DNA of 64,000 nt from Paroedura picta (GCF_049243985.1 NC_135380.1:19268501-19332500), one strand, 5' to 3'. Shown: positions 46,201 through 55,775, counted from the stretch's first letter. Program-made: numbers and translations. Notes: a model not told the origin generated them from the letters alone.

Positions 46201-49200
46201 TTTATTTTATAAAACATGGTTGAGCCAGCAAACTGTTTTGTGCTGTATAGCTGGCCCTACTGAAACCTGTTAAATGGTTTTTATTCTGAAGTTTACATGG
46301 GCCAGTACACAGGTCTACAATTTTAGTGCACAAGACCAGTTCAGTTTCAAAATCTGAACAGGCAAATATGGCAGTTATTGACATGTCACAACCTTCTGAA
46401 ACAGAGCTTTAGTTCAGGCATCACACCAAACAACAGCTGGCATCAAGTCACAGCTTGCAACCACCAAACCATAGTTGGTAACCCCTTTCATATCAAAATT
46501 TCTGATTCACCAGTTGATCAAAAGCCATAGCTGGTTAATTCAAACCGTTATGCAAAACGCACAGTTCCCAAGACAAGTTTGTGCCAATGATAAAACACCA
46601 CAAGGATACCACACAATGATTCCAGTATTAAAAAAACACGAGATGTAAGAAAAATTAGAACTTCTAGTAAATACACGTATGGGGGAAAAAAAGATGCTGC
46701 TCACTTCAGAACTTAAGAGAAAGTGGGAAAGAGGAATCCAAGAGTGAAAACCAATGAAGAATTACTTTCAAGATTTTGAAGGGTAGCTACATCACTTACA
46801 TCATCACTGTCAAAATTTGGCTGGGAAAAGGGGTTTTTGATGGGAGTTGTGTTAAAAGAGTTGCCATCTCTTGTTTCAGTTGGACTGAATGAGACTTCTC
46901 CTCTATGCACTGGAGTATCTACAGGTTGAAATGTGTCAAATACTTTCACGTCTGCCTCTTCACTGTGCACCTCCACTTTGTCAATTGGTCTGGTACTTCT
47001 TTCTGTAACATATTATTTGCAAGTTAAAATTCTGTTGACCAAGTCTTTGACCATTTTATATGCTGCTTTTTTACTTGACTAGGATAAAAATCACAAATAG
47101 CCCTGTTTGGGAGCTGGGAAGAGGATTTTGAACCTGTTTGTAATGATCCACAGCTTTGGAAGACCGACAGTTCTTCATTTCCTTTTCTTGTATTGGTATA
47201 ATCAACATCAACATGTTCCTATAAAATAAGCAAGCAGTAATATTTTAAAGAATGCTTTTATATATTGTCTCTCCCCCTTGGATTGAGTCAACAGTTAACT
47301 CTTAACTGAATACATAAAGCTTGATAATTGATTGGTATATATGGAGAAGTATATTGATCAATTCATACTCCACTGATTAGAATGAAAACTATGCCTTGTA
47401 ACCTAAAAGCTAATCTACAGTAGACAACACAGTACTGTTACACTCAAGTTATTTCACTGTAAAATCATAACTGGCCATTAAAACTGGCAAACTCCAATGC
47501 CAACAATTTAATTATGAGAAGGCACCATTTTGAAAATATTCCACACAGGATCAATCCCCAGAACTTCACACAAAGATAGATCACAATTTAGAAAACTGCC
47601 TCCCATTCATAATTCAGACCACACAATTACTGCACATCACTTATCAGAGATAATAGTGACGTGTGGCACTGACACCACCACATACTCCTGCTTAGCAATA
47701 ATTTCACCATTCTATGGTTTAGGGCTTTAAAAGTTCCAGCAATGGAGCTTTTATGGGACAACAAAAAGCAAATTCAGAAAGGATATAGGGGCAGATTAAC
47801 AGGGCATGCCCCAAAGTTCACAGTTCCCCCCACCCACCTCTGAGCTATGGTTTCTGGGTGGACATCAATCATGTCACTCATCTTTTCCTACTAACAGGTA
47901 CACAGTGTTAAACATCCCCTATCATCCATGACCTGGCTCTAGATGAGATGAGTGACCTTGTACACAACACAAAGAACTAGCAGGGCCCACCTTGCTCCCA
48001 GATGGCTCCAGCAGGGGATCCTGCTCAGCATGAACCAAAGATGGAAGGATGTATAGTATATATATATTAATCTGTATTTTAAAAGGCAATCAATGCTACA
48101 TTTTCCAATAACTAAGTGCCCATTTCTAAGCCTGGAAGAGACTGGGCATTCCATAAACTGACTGGTACAGTACAGATACTGGGCTGGCCAATTGTACCCT
48201 AAAAGCCAAAACATTTTTGCTATCTACCATATGTCTGTGGAAAGCAGAATGCTATAAACCTAAGCACACTCACCTTAGTGTCTTCAGTTAACATCCTTAC
48301 TGGTGTTTTCTTCAGAACAGAACGAAGACAGGAATTATCATGGCACAGGGAAGGTAATTGTCCTTTCTGCAGTGGGGTAATGGGTAGCCTGGTTTCATCA
48401 AATATTTCCAGGGTCTGTTTCTCTGCAAATCTGACCTTCTTGCAGCTTTGCTGTGATGTAGTACCACTACTTAATCCTTCTTTAGTGTTTTTAGACTGGA
48501 TACCTTTAGAACAAAAAGTTTGACAACAGGTTTGTGTTTATTTAGCTCTGTTTCTTCCATTAGTACTACAACAGCAAATTCTTACAAATACAGTACCAAA
48601 GAAAAATCAGTGACTTATGTATAGTGAAGAATGGGGCAGCAATTTCTTGTAGCCCAAGAAGATAGGATCACATTCCCATACAGCACTGGAATTATATGCT
48701 ACAGTTCATATCTGGCAATCCCCTGCCTTGTTGACAACAACCCCATGAGCACAATGGGTCATTTTGGGGAGAAGGAATGGCTCTCATTCAGACAAAAGAA
48801 AGATCTTTCTGGGGGCTGGACTTCAAGTCAGTGTGCGGAAAGAGATTACAAATATTAAGTCACAGCAATCAACCAAATGGGACATTTATGCCACTCCCTA
48901 CCAATGGAAGGATGTCACAAATCACAGGTAGGCGGGGGAGGAGCATCATGCTTCACTGAAAGATGAGCTTTCTGAAGCTAATTCGAACAGTATTGGGATT
49001 TGAACTACCCCTATCTTAAGGCTTTTGCTTCTAAATCAAAAGTGGGTTCTCAGATTACAGATGCAAACTCAAGACTACCACAGCACAGAAGCTGACTCCA
49101 GATTTTGATGGCATAATATAGACCAAGAAGGTTCAGTTATCAAAGACTTGTTACATACCAGAAATACTGTACATTCATATTTTGAGGGGTAAAGAATATC

Positions 49201-52200
49201 ATTAATTGGGTTTGCCCGTGTCCTTTATAAAATTTACATCTCAGGTACCTGACACTACATTATATAGCACACATGCCCTGGTCCAACAAATGACATTTAT
49301 GTCAAATTCAGCCCTCTCACCAAGTTACATTCAAGAGCGCTATTTAGAGAAGTCTGTAAAAAAGGAGTAGTTAATTCTTACCACATGTTGTGTTTGAGAT
49401 GCCTGCAGCTGGAATCACTTCCAACAGTAAACAGCGAGATTCTACAGTATTTGGGTGCAAGACTGGAACTGCCTAGGAGCAGCAATAAAGGCTATTCAGA
49501 CTTGATGCAACAAGTTAGTTTACATGACTGAATTACTGACCACACAGAAGAAACAGAGCAGAAACATATGGGATGGGGGAAATAGGTTAGGGAGCTGGTT
49601 AGATCAGGGGTAGTCAACCTGTGGTCCTTCAAATGTTCATGGACTACTATTCCCATGAGCTCCTGCCAGCATTTGCTGGCAGGGGCTCATGGGAATTGTA
49701 GTCCATGAACATACGGAGGACCACAGGTTGACTACCCCTGGGTTAGATGACACTTCCATGGAAGCTCTTCTGTTGCATCAGACAATGCACTAGATGTGAA
49801 TGGTTTTCAAGGCTGAAACAAGAACAAGGAGCAAAAGAAAACACCGTCTGCTCTACAACTGCTGGCTTTCCTCCTGAGAATAACCAAGTCATCCCTTAGT
49901 TTCTACAAAATAATGGGATAGTGGAGATTTGTTCTAAACATACCCCAAAAAGAGAAAAAGATAAGCTGCTCCAGCAGCAAGACCTCAAGAGGAAGACAGA
50001 GATTTTCGGTCTGCGTTATCATTGTAGTCATGAGATAGCAAACATAGGCATCATTCTCTCAATCTACCCTTCTCTACAACATAAATATGTGAAAATAACT
50101 CCCATTAATGTTTTATAAAGCTACACTTCTCCAATATGCTTGGAAGAAGAAAAAAGTTGGCAAAAAATGCAGTTTGGAGATTTTTTTTGTTTTGTCTTGC
50201 TAGTTTTTCAGCAGCAAACGTCTACCAGAAATAATTCTACTTTTACTATTTCAAACACAGTTGAAGGATACAAAGGCTTCATTTCTACAGGCACAAGCTG
50301 AAAACTGAACAAGCACATCCTTGACAAAAGTTTAAGTATTCAGAAAAAATACAGATACTAACTGTAGTCAGGTACCTGAATATAAGCTGGTGTTTTTGCT
50401 CCATTAGCTGATTCACAATTTAGGGTTTCCTCAAGAGCAACTGCTTTATATTCTGATGGTCCCACTTGGTCCAGCTGTGACTGTTCATGTGATCTTTCCT
50501 CAGCTTTCTTAGCTACATTTAGGATATTTAACAACATGTCTATTAGCATAAACATATGAAATTGCCTTATAAAATGTCATAGAGTCTATCTTGCTAAATA
50601 TTTTCTATTCAGACTGACTGTGACTTTCCAGAAAGCTCTTTCCCAGGAGTTCTTATCTGAGTTCCTGGGCCAGGACTTGAACTGATGGCTTGCTGCTCAC
50701 AAAGCTAGTATTATGAGCCATGGCCTTCCTCCAAATATATAACAGTAGTGTTTCAAACCCTGTTTATACTGCTAAATTAGGGTAGGCAACATGCAAAGCC
50801 ATGACCAAAGTACTCAATAAGTGATATTAAAAATCCTACTGTAATCAGGTGCTCAGCATAAGTCACAATCCTAAGCAGAACTAAACCATTCCAAATCCAT
50901 TTCTAAGTCAATGAACTTAGAGAGGTAACAAATATAAACCCAGAGTTCAGCTTTAATGCCAAATTTTGTAAATAGTAAACACTGAAAATATTTTAGGCTA
51001 GGACTAGGATTTTGCTTACTTACAGATGCTGGGTGTGTGGATCATTTCATCCTCACTTTCTTCCAGTGGCTTAAAGGATGACTGGAAAGCAGCTATTTTA
51101 TCTTTCAATAAAACATTCCGTTGAAAGGGACTGGCCTATTCAAAAAAACACAGCAAGATTTTTGAAGCAAACATTATAAACCTAATAAAAGCAAGAGATT
51201 TCCTTGCAGAATTGCCTTTGTTTATCATATTATTAATCCTCACACCTTCCAAGGAGTTCAGGGGATTACACTTGATTTTCACAATAACCTATGAGGGAGG
51301 TCAGGCTGATAGAATGTGACTTACCCAAGTCATATTTATTTTATTTTGCAAAATACCCTTCTTTTCCATTCTCATAAGGGCCACCATGGTGGCTAAGTGA
51401 GGTTTAAACCCTATGTCCCCCCAGTCCAGATCTAACCCATACCAGATCTCCACTATACTAAATATGATGATATGATGGAAGATTTTTAAAGCACTCCAGC
51501 ATAACCTTTCAACTTACTATTCCCCCCCATTCAGTTATACTTCAAATATTTAGCTTTACCATTATCATACTAGTGCCTACTGGAACATACAGTAATATTT
51601 CCTTATTAGTGTTTTTCAGGTTTATGGAAGATATAAAAGACATAAACTTAATTTGTTGTAGGATGGAAAACATCAAAATTATTTTACACGATAGCTTACA
51701 CCTTGAACAAAACTTTATTGGTTTTAAAGGTGCCACTGGACTCAAGCTTTGTTCTGCTGCTTCAGCCCAACATGGCTACCCACCTGAATCTATATTAAAG
51801 GTCAGCAGTCTGTGTTTTTTGCTAGGAGGATCACAATACTTCAGATCCTTTCAGAATTTAAGTTAGACTTTGCAAAGAATCCAGTTACATTTTCAAACAT
51901 CTTCAAGCAAGCTTAAAGATATCTTACCTGGGAGGGAGGTTCTTCAGCCCTCATTCTCTTTCGGTGAGCAATATATCTGATAAGAGCATCATTTCCTGGA
52001 GACCCCCGTACTCCAATTGTAGATCGACGTCTTAATTTTTTAAATCTATTCTCGGCCCTCCCTGAAATAAAAGGCAGCTTATTGTGAACATTCAGTGAAG
52101 CTAAAGAGAATGATATATCTCCTGTCAATAAAACAACAAAGTTAATACACCTTTTCAAAAATTTTCAGCAGCAGTATCGTATTTGAAAGTCAAGAGGTGG

Positions 52201-53661
52201 GGCTTAAGATAGAGTAGGCAGATGTCAGTCTCGGTAGTCTCTGGCACCAGATGAAGCAGACCCAAGATTCTGTAGTTGGAGGGAGGCACACAAACCTCCC
52301 CCATTCCCCCCCCCCACACAGCAGCTGTCAGCACTGGAGGTTCACGACTTGAATTTAAGCACCAAGCCATGACTCTGCTCCCCCACACAGGCTTTATTCC
52401 TTTTCTTTCTTTTTGTATGTTTTCTACCCTCACCCACTCTAATGGAAACATATTTGAAAGACAGCCTTCATTAAAGGAAACAATACACCATACCACCCAA
52501 CTAATGTGTTAAAATAACACAACCCCACAAGTTAGATAATAGTAAAAGGATTTTTTTTAAACTTGCACTCCATGCATAGCGAGCCTCTGTGTTTGTGTTC
52601 CTTGTAGACAGCATGCTATTCAAAGTCCCATAGCTTTCTAATACCAATTCAGAAGAAAATTATACAGCAGCGAAAGAATACCAAAGCAGACAACTACAAA
52701 ACAATCTCAGCCTAGTATCACTAAAAGACTGTTCAATTGGGTTGGCGTTAACCCTGTAAGAACTGTAAAAAGAAGAGCTGCAAGAGACCGATCAAGGAAG
52801 GAAGATATACAAGACGGTAGATCTGAAGGGATACAAGGGAGGATTTGCTGAAGGAAAAGGGCAGTCTAATGAGCTAATGAACAGCAGCCAAGCAAACCCT
52901 ATCTGGAGAAAAGGGCTTGGGAAGGTCAGGTTGCCAGGATACAGCTTTGGTGTATGAACGGGAGAATTCTGGCAGCTTTTGCTTTTACCGTCACAACATT
53001 GTAACCAAGAAAACGTAAGCAGTCGGTGAGAGTAGAGAAGTTACAGAGTACTGAATATGACGTACAGGTCTGAAATAACCAGTCTATTCTTTGGCTTCCA
53101 GTATTGGATTGTTTCATTTACACAGTTTATAAGTGATTACTGCTCAAGACACCCCAAATCCTAAACAATTCAGTTAATTCCAATGTAAATTATACAGAAT
53201 ACTTAAGGCACAAAGAATGCATTATGCATCTATTTCTGACATCCCCAGCAATTACCTTGATGTTTTGTAAAAGATTCTGGATTGATTCCAAAATCAGCTG
53301 CTGTCAAAACAGAAAAGTCTATAGATGATGTTGCTTGGTTCATCGTATCAATGCTTGTTTTTATTTTTCCTTTGCCCTTATCAGGGGTTACAAAGTTTGA
53401 ATTTTTCCAAAAAGTTGGCTTATCAAGAGTAGGAGGGCTTCCCAAGCTGTTCAGATTCATAGAGCATGTGAATGCATTTGTTGGCACATTTTCTTTTTCA
53501 AACTTTGATGAGTGGTCGGAGGAATGACAGTCTTCTTTTGCACTGTTGAAGCAGACTCCACGTTCCAAATATTGGTTACATTCTGAAAGCACCTTCTTAT
53601 GACTCAAGCTTTCCATTGGGAAAGTCTTTGTTATGTTTGATTCATCAGCAACACTAATCAT
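42202..53661 (-). CDS. CDCA2: CDCA2 (Repo-Man), PP1-recruiting mitotic chromatin protein; 13 coding exons
   Basis: Thirteen minus-strand exons, each with AG/GT borders and matching phases, join to 2895 nt (964 residues plus stop); human Repo-Man has 1023. Conserved blocks seen in order are an N-terminal FSVLTAADFGINPESF, RRRSTIGVRGSP with ALIRYIAHR, a PP1-docking KVRF followed by FDETRLPITPLQKG (about residues 316-341), RSVLKK (354-359), a second FDTFQPVDTPVHRG (420-433), SKKPLLSPIPE, and a C-terminal KRVRRSTR with EGLAWISVP. From family knowledge, Repo-Man brings PP1 gamma to anaphase chromosomes, removes mitotic histone H3 marks and helps rebuild the nuclear envelope. The start is the first ATG after a good acceptor (ctgatactcttccag). 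Non-coding 5' exons in the GC-rich promoter are likely but unresolved. KCTD9 is the divergent neighbour. The gene identity is firm; exon 7's donor is the weakest border. Confidence 0.95.
44282..44456 (-). CDS. CDCA2: CDCA2 coding exon 12 with SKKPLLSPIPE
   Basis: 175 nt with acceptor TCTGCAG|GCT and donor ATCTTAG|GTATGT. It encodes a poly-lysine patch (RRKVFGKRKKKKK) followed by SKKPLLSPIPEMTEDN. The SKKPLLSPIPE core is identical to human Repo-Man, which makes this one of the strongest identity marks of the gene. Confidence 0.95.
44739..44879 (-). CDS. CDCA2: CDCA2 coding exon 11
   Basis: 141 nt, phase 0 on both sides, acceptor CTACTAG|GTC and donor AACCCT|GTAAGT. It encodes a lysine/arginine-rich segment (VNKVEETSVRPTREIQTKRT and onward) equivalent to the human basic region before SKKPLLSPIPE. 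Confidence 0.86.
45147..45214 (-). CDS. CDCA2: CDCA2 coding exon 10
   Basis: 68 nt with acceptor CTGTTTTAG|AA and donor AAAAAG|GTGGGT. It encodes ETKVSSPDLHATCTRVTRSS, which resembles the human EKISSPKVGRITRTSNRR. It begins a basic, SP-containing stretch. Confidence 0.83.
45907..45979 (-). CDS. CDCA2: CDCA2 coding exon 9
   Basis: 73 nt with acceptor AATACAG|GG and donor ATAAAG|GTTTGG, ending in phase 1. It encodes an acidic linker, GLQEISEAVSTVDSVVNTGD. Support comes from phase and splice sites; there is little recognisable conservation. Confidence 0.78.
46800..47002 (-). CDS. CDCA2: CDCA2 coding exon 8: second, degenerate docking module
   Basis: 203 nt with acceptor ATGTTACAG|AA and donor GATGAT|GTAAGT. 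It encodes DKVEVHSEEADVKVFDTFQP and then VDTPVHRG, followed by NPFSQPNFDSDD. It aligns with the human RVTF...EVFDESLPANTPLRKG...LPQPDFDD block, but the RVxF position reads KVEV (46968-46979), without the aromatic residue. Confidence 0.9.
47134..47218 (-). CDS. CDCA2: CDCA2 coding exon 7 (donor uncertain)
   Basis: Acceptor TTTTATAG|GAAC is good. The donor must leave phase 1 to fit the next exon, and the only non-stop solution I find with a reasonable site is ACAG|GTTCAA, a weak donor. It gives 85 nt encoding EHVDVDYTNTRKGNEELSVF and a short tail. The frame stays open for another 35 codons beyond this donor, so the exon could end later or have alternative ends. The next intron would be only about 130 nt. 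Confidence 0.62.
48274..48503 (-). CDS. CDCA2: CDCA2 coding exon 6: intact PP1-docking module (KVRF plus KiR-like motif) and RSVLKK
   Basis: 230 nt with acceptor TTCTAAAG|GT and donor CTAAG|GTGAGT. It encodes KKVRFAEKQTLEIFDETRLP, then ITPLQKG, then CLRSVLKKTPVRM. KVRF (48427-48438) fits the RVxF consensus, and the following FDExxLPxTPLxxG pattern is the Ki-67/Repo-Man-specific PP1 contact. In human Repo-Man the segment just before RSVLKK does not read as an RVxF motif; the RVTF lies after RSVLKK. Here an intact motif precedes it, as in Ki-67. Confidence 0.93.
49382..49472 (-). CDS. CDCA2: CDCA2 coding exon 5
   Basis: 91 nt with acceptor CTCCTAG|GCAG and donor ACATGTG|GTAAGA, ending in phase 1. 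It encodes a short divergent linker (AVPVLHPNTVESRCLLLEV). Phase agreement with both neighbouring exons is the main evidence. Confidence 0.78.
49605..49740. mobile_element. Palindromic hAT MITE (copy 4), inside a CDCA2 intron
   Basis: Full length, 136 bp, with target duplication GGTTAGAT at 49597-49604 and 49741-49748. It lies in the intron between coding exons 4 and 5, about 130 bp upstream of exon 5 in the direction of transcription. Confidence 0.95.
50376..50512 (-). CDS. CDCA2: CDCA2 coding exon 4
   Basis: 137 nt with acceptor AAATGTAG|CT and donor ATTCAG|GTACCT, running phase 1 to phase 0. It encodes a hydrophilic, poorly conserved linker (KKAEERSHEQSQLDQVGPS and onward). It is supported mainly by phase and by open frame between good splice sites. 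Confidence 0.82.
51024..51135 (-). CDS. CDCA2: CDCA2 coding exon 3
   Basis: 112 nt with donor ATCT|GTAAGTAAG, ending in phase 1. It encodes SPFQRNVLLKDKIAAFQSSF, which matches the human SPALYRNVNTLRERISAFQSAF. The exon continues into an acidic stretch and a TP site. Confidence 0.93.
51690..51795 (+). repeat. Copy of the ggtgccactggactc repeat, in a CDCA2 intron
   Basis: ccttgaacaaaactttattggttttaaaggtgccactggactcaagctttgttctgctgc...catggctacccacctg is the repeat whose inverted pair forms the element at 7268-7532. Confidence 0.75.
51928..52061 (-). CDS. CDCA2: CDCA2 coding exon 2
   Basis: Acceptor ATTTCAG|GGAG, donor CCCAG|GTAAGA, 134 nt, ending in phase 0. It encodes KKLRRRSTIGVRGSPGND followed by ALIRYIAHRKRMR, the best conserved N-terminal block of Repo-Man. 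The arginine-rich stretch with an SP site looks like a regulated basic patch. Confidence 0.95.
53256..53661 (-). CDS. CDCA2: CDCA2 coding exon 1
   Basis: This exon encodes residues 1-135 and ends in phase 1 at CAAG|GTAATT. The acceptor lies two bases before the ATG, so an upstream non-coding exon must supply the 5' UTR. The end of the exon (FSVLTAADFGINPESF) matches the human N-terminal FSTVTVEQLGITPESF pattern. The first 100 residues are poorly conserved and the start is inferred. Confidence 0.88.
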
Positions 53662-54030
53662 TTCTGGAAGAGTATCAGCTCAGTGACCAGTCTTCATCAT
53701 CTACGCCAAAACGGTGCAAAGCTGTAGCTTCTCTGTTTTTGAAGATAAAGGTGAAAGTATTAGCAAAGAACTTCATATTGTTCAAAATCTGAAGATACAG
53801 TCCTGTTAATGGACATTATAAAGAATTGCAAACTATTCTGTACAAAAGTAGGGTCTTTTTTAGTCCACAGATGAAAAATATAAATATGGAGTCGGGATGA
53901 GGTCCACGGCATTTCCCTTTCCGTCTTAATGTACTCAGCCACAAGCTAGTGAACTGGCTGCTTCCATCACTCCCCTCTAGAGCATGAGTCCTCTCGTTTT
54001 TGGTGCCTGAGAGGGTGGGCAGCCTGTATG

Positions 54031-54313
54031 CCTAAAGGTAAAGGTAAAGGTATCCCCTGTGCAAGCACCGAGTCATGTCTGACCCTTGGGGTGACGCCCT
54101 CTAGCGTTTTCATGGCAGACTCAATACGGGGTGGTTTGCCAGTGCCTTCCCCAGTCATTACCGTTTACCCCCCAGCAAGCTGGGTACTCATTTTACCGAC
54201 CTCGGAAGGATGGAAGGCTGAGTCAACCTTGAGCCGGCTGCTGGGATTGAACTCCCAACCTCATGGGCAAAGCTTTCAGGCGGCTGCCTTACCACTCTGC
54301 GCCACAAGAGGCT
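54031..54313 (-). mobile_element. Sauria-type SINE, full length
   Basis: Reversed order: (aaggt)n tail, body, then tRNA-like head ending ctctgcgccacaagaggctca. It sits in the 5' flank/first-intron region of CDCA2 and is followed directly by a partial second copy. Confidence 0.93.
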
Positions 54314-54345
54314 CATGCGCCACAAGAGGCTCATACTGTATGCCT

Positions 54346-54440
54346 AAAAGGTAAAGGTAAAGGTATCCCCTGTGCAAGCACCGAGTCATGTCTGACCCTT
54401 GGGGTGACGCCCTCTAGCGTTTTCTTGGCAGACTCAATAC
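54346..54440 (-). mobile_element. Partial second Sauria SINE copy, tandem to 54031
   Basis: It repeats aaggtaaaggtaaaggtatcccc to gcagactcaatac and then stops. The flank ctgtatgcctaaa before it duplicates the flank before 54031, and cgccacaagaggctcat is doubled at the junction. Both copies therefore look like one tandem duplication, not two insertions. Confidence 0.88.
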
Positions 54441-54671
54441 TCCCCCCTTAAACAACCTCTTGTCTCTGCCCCCTCAATTTTCCTCAATGCAGGTGTTGAA
54501 GTGACACCTAATGACATGCAAACTATGGGGGCATGGCTCTTTCCTAGCCCTAACACTCTCTCTAAGACTAACCACACCTGAGCTAAGTTAACCCTAACCC
54601 TAATTAACCCCAAGGGGAATCAATATCTTCTGGCATATTATCTACATTTAAAATGTAAAAATATGTATACA

Positions 54672-54872
54672 TTCCAGGGTTTCCTAACCTCTTCTTGCGG
54701 GGATGCCAATCCGCGGGTGGGACCTGGGTCCCCTATGGAATTGCTGCAGGGATCAGCTCCCCTGGGGGAAATGGCTGCTGGGGGGCTGAGTGGCGTTGCG
54801 CCCTGCTGGGGTCCCTCCCCGCCCCAAGGCCTCCAGACCTTTCCCAAACCAAAGTTGGCAACCCTCTTCTCC
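54672..54872. mobile_element. Old interspersed repeat ending GTTGGCAACCCTC
   Basis: ttcctaacctcttcttgcgggg...ggcctgggtcccc-like...gctgcagggatcagctcccctgggggaaatggctgctgggggg...ctggggtccctcccc...aaagttggcaaccctc follows a common sauropsid repeat whose ends resemble AGGGTTGCCAACC/GGTTGGCAACCCT. It borders the CpG-rich promoter. Confidence 0.65.
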
Positions 54873-55272
54873 AGCCACCGTCCTTCTCCGCAGGCCCATC
54901 GGCGCCTGAGGCCTCATTCGGAGGCGGGTGTAGAATAATGGCGACTTGCCCCCTGGGAAACCGGAAGCAGGAGAAACGCTCCCTCGGCTACTCCGTCTGT
55001 CTCCCGGGGGCGCTACGAGCACGGCCCCGCGTTGTCCCCAGCAACGGCCGCCGCCGCTTCCCGCTCCCCATTCAAACAACCGCTAACCGAATATCCCTCC
55101 GCCGCCGCTTTCGCTCCCTTCCACTCAGCACCACCTCCGTTCTCTTCAGGGGACGCTTCACTGCTAGGCAACAATTCCGACCGGGCCTCCGCCACTCCCG
55201 GACCCAACCCTATTCAGAATAGACCTACCCCCAATAGCGAGTTCCGGCACGGCCGATATTTTGCGTGCCTTG

Positions 55273-55278
55273 TTTGAA
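55273..55278. promoter_or_regulatory. CHR-like element TTTGAA
   Basis: TTTGAA sits 24 bases from the nearest CCAAT box on the CDCA2-proximal side. That is close to the CHR/CCAAT arrangement of cell-cycle promoters. It is a short motif, so the call depends on this context. Confidence 0.5.
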
Positions 55279-55287
55279 AAGAACACG

Positions 55288-55446
55288 TGATGCTCCCTCG
55301 GCCAATCAGGATCCAATGTTAACCTTCCTCGCGAGTGAAAGAAAGGCGGGGAGATTACAGATATACCACCTGATGCTCTCTCGACCAATCAGAGCCCAAC
55401 GTTAACCTTTTCTCGCAGCTGAACGAAAGGCGGAGTGACTATAACC
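55288..55446. repeat. 83-bp tandem duplication within the divergent promoter
   Basis: The block beginning tgatgctccctcggccaatc (55288) recurs 83 bases later as tgatgctctctcgaccaatc (55371). Both units continue through GTTAACCTT, a CTCGC run and a GAAAGGCGG motif. About 70 of 83 bases align with moderate divergence, so the duplication is not recent. Each unit carries one CCAATC box and one GGCGG motif. Confidence 0.88.
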
Positions 55447-55727
55447 GCCCAGTTCGAGCGTCGTTTTCCGAAATCGAGGCTCGATAGGCTCTCGCCCGGC
55501 AAGCCACGCCTCTTCTTGCTCGGAGGAGCCCAAGCTCCCGGGTAAGTCGTCCCGAGGTGGAGAAGATCCGCCCTTCCCTGCTACTTCCTTTCCTATTGGA
55601 GGAAAGCGAAAGGAGCGCCAGTCCTTGATTGGTCGGTGGGCGTGTTGATCAAAGCGCTCTGGCTTCCGTGTTTGTAGCCAGGCTGGCAAGAAGCCACCAG
55701 AGCCTCAATAACTTTCCGGAGGGGGAC

Positions 55728-55775
55728 ATGAGGAGAGTCACCCTCTTTGTTAATGGCAGCCCCCGGAATGGGAAG
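55728..55775 (+). CDS. KCTD9: KCTD9 coding exon 1
   Basis: Sixteen codons from ATG to GGGAAG|GTGAGT, phase 0. The encoded MRRVTLFVNGSPRNGK differs from human only at one conservative position (V for L). The start codon follows gggggac in the GC-rich promoter block. Confidence 0.96.

Larger units (their letters stand above)
54890..55727. promoter_or_regulatory. Divergent CDCA2/KCTD9 promoter, GC- and CpG-rich
   Basis: This stretch is clearly richer in CpG than the surrounding DNA and lies between two head-to-head genes. It contains CCAAT boxes at 55302-55306, 55313-55317 and 55385-55389, inverted CCAAT (ATTGG) at 55595-55599 and 55628-55632, an E-box CACGTG at 55284-55289 and a CHR-like TTTGAA at 55273-55278. 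Multiple NF-Y sites plus a CHR are the usual signature of G2/M genes bound by MuvB/DREAM, which fits CDCA2. Exact start sites cannot be read from the sequence. Confidence 0.85.

Noticed and set aside
54587-54612. Interstitial telomere-like sequence (taaccctaaccctaattaacccc)
   Set aside because: Only two exact units; too short to call an interstitial telomeric array.
54695-55222. 175-codon plus-strand open frame upstream of KCTD9
   Set aside because: It spans an old repeat and the CpG-rich promoter; long open frames are expected in GC-rich DNA and nothing in it is recognisable.
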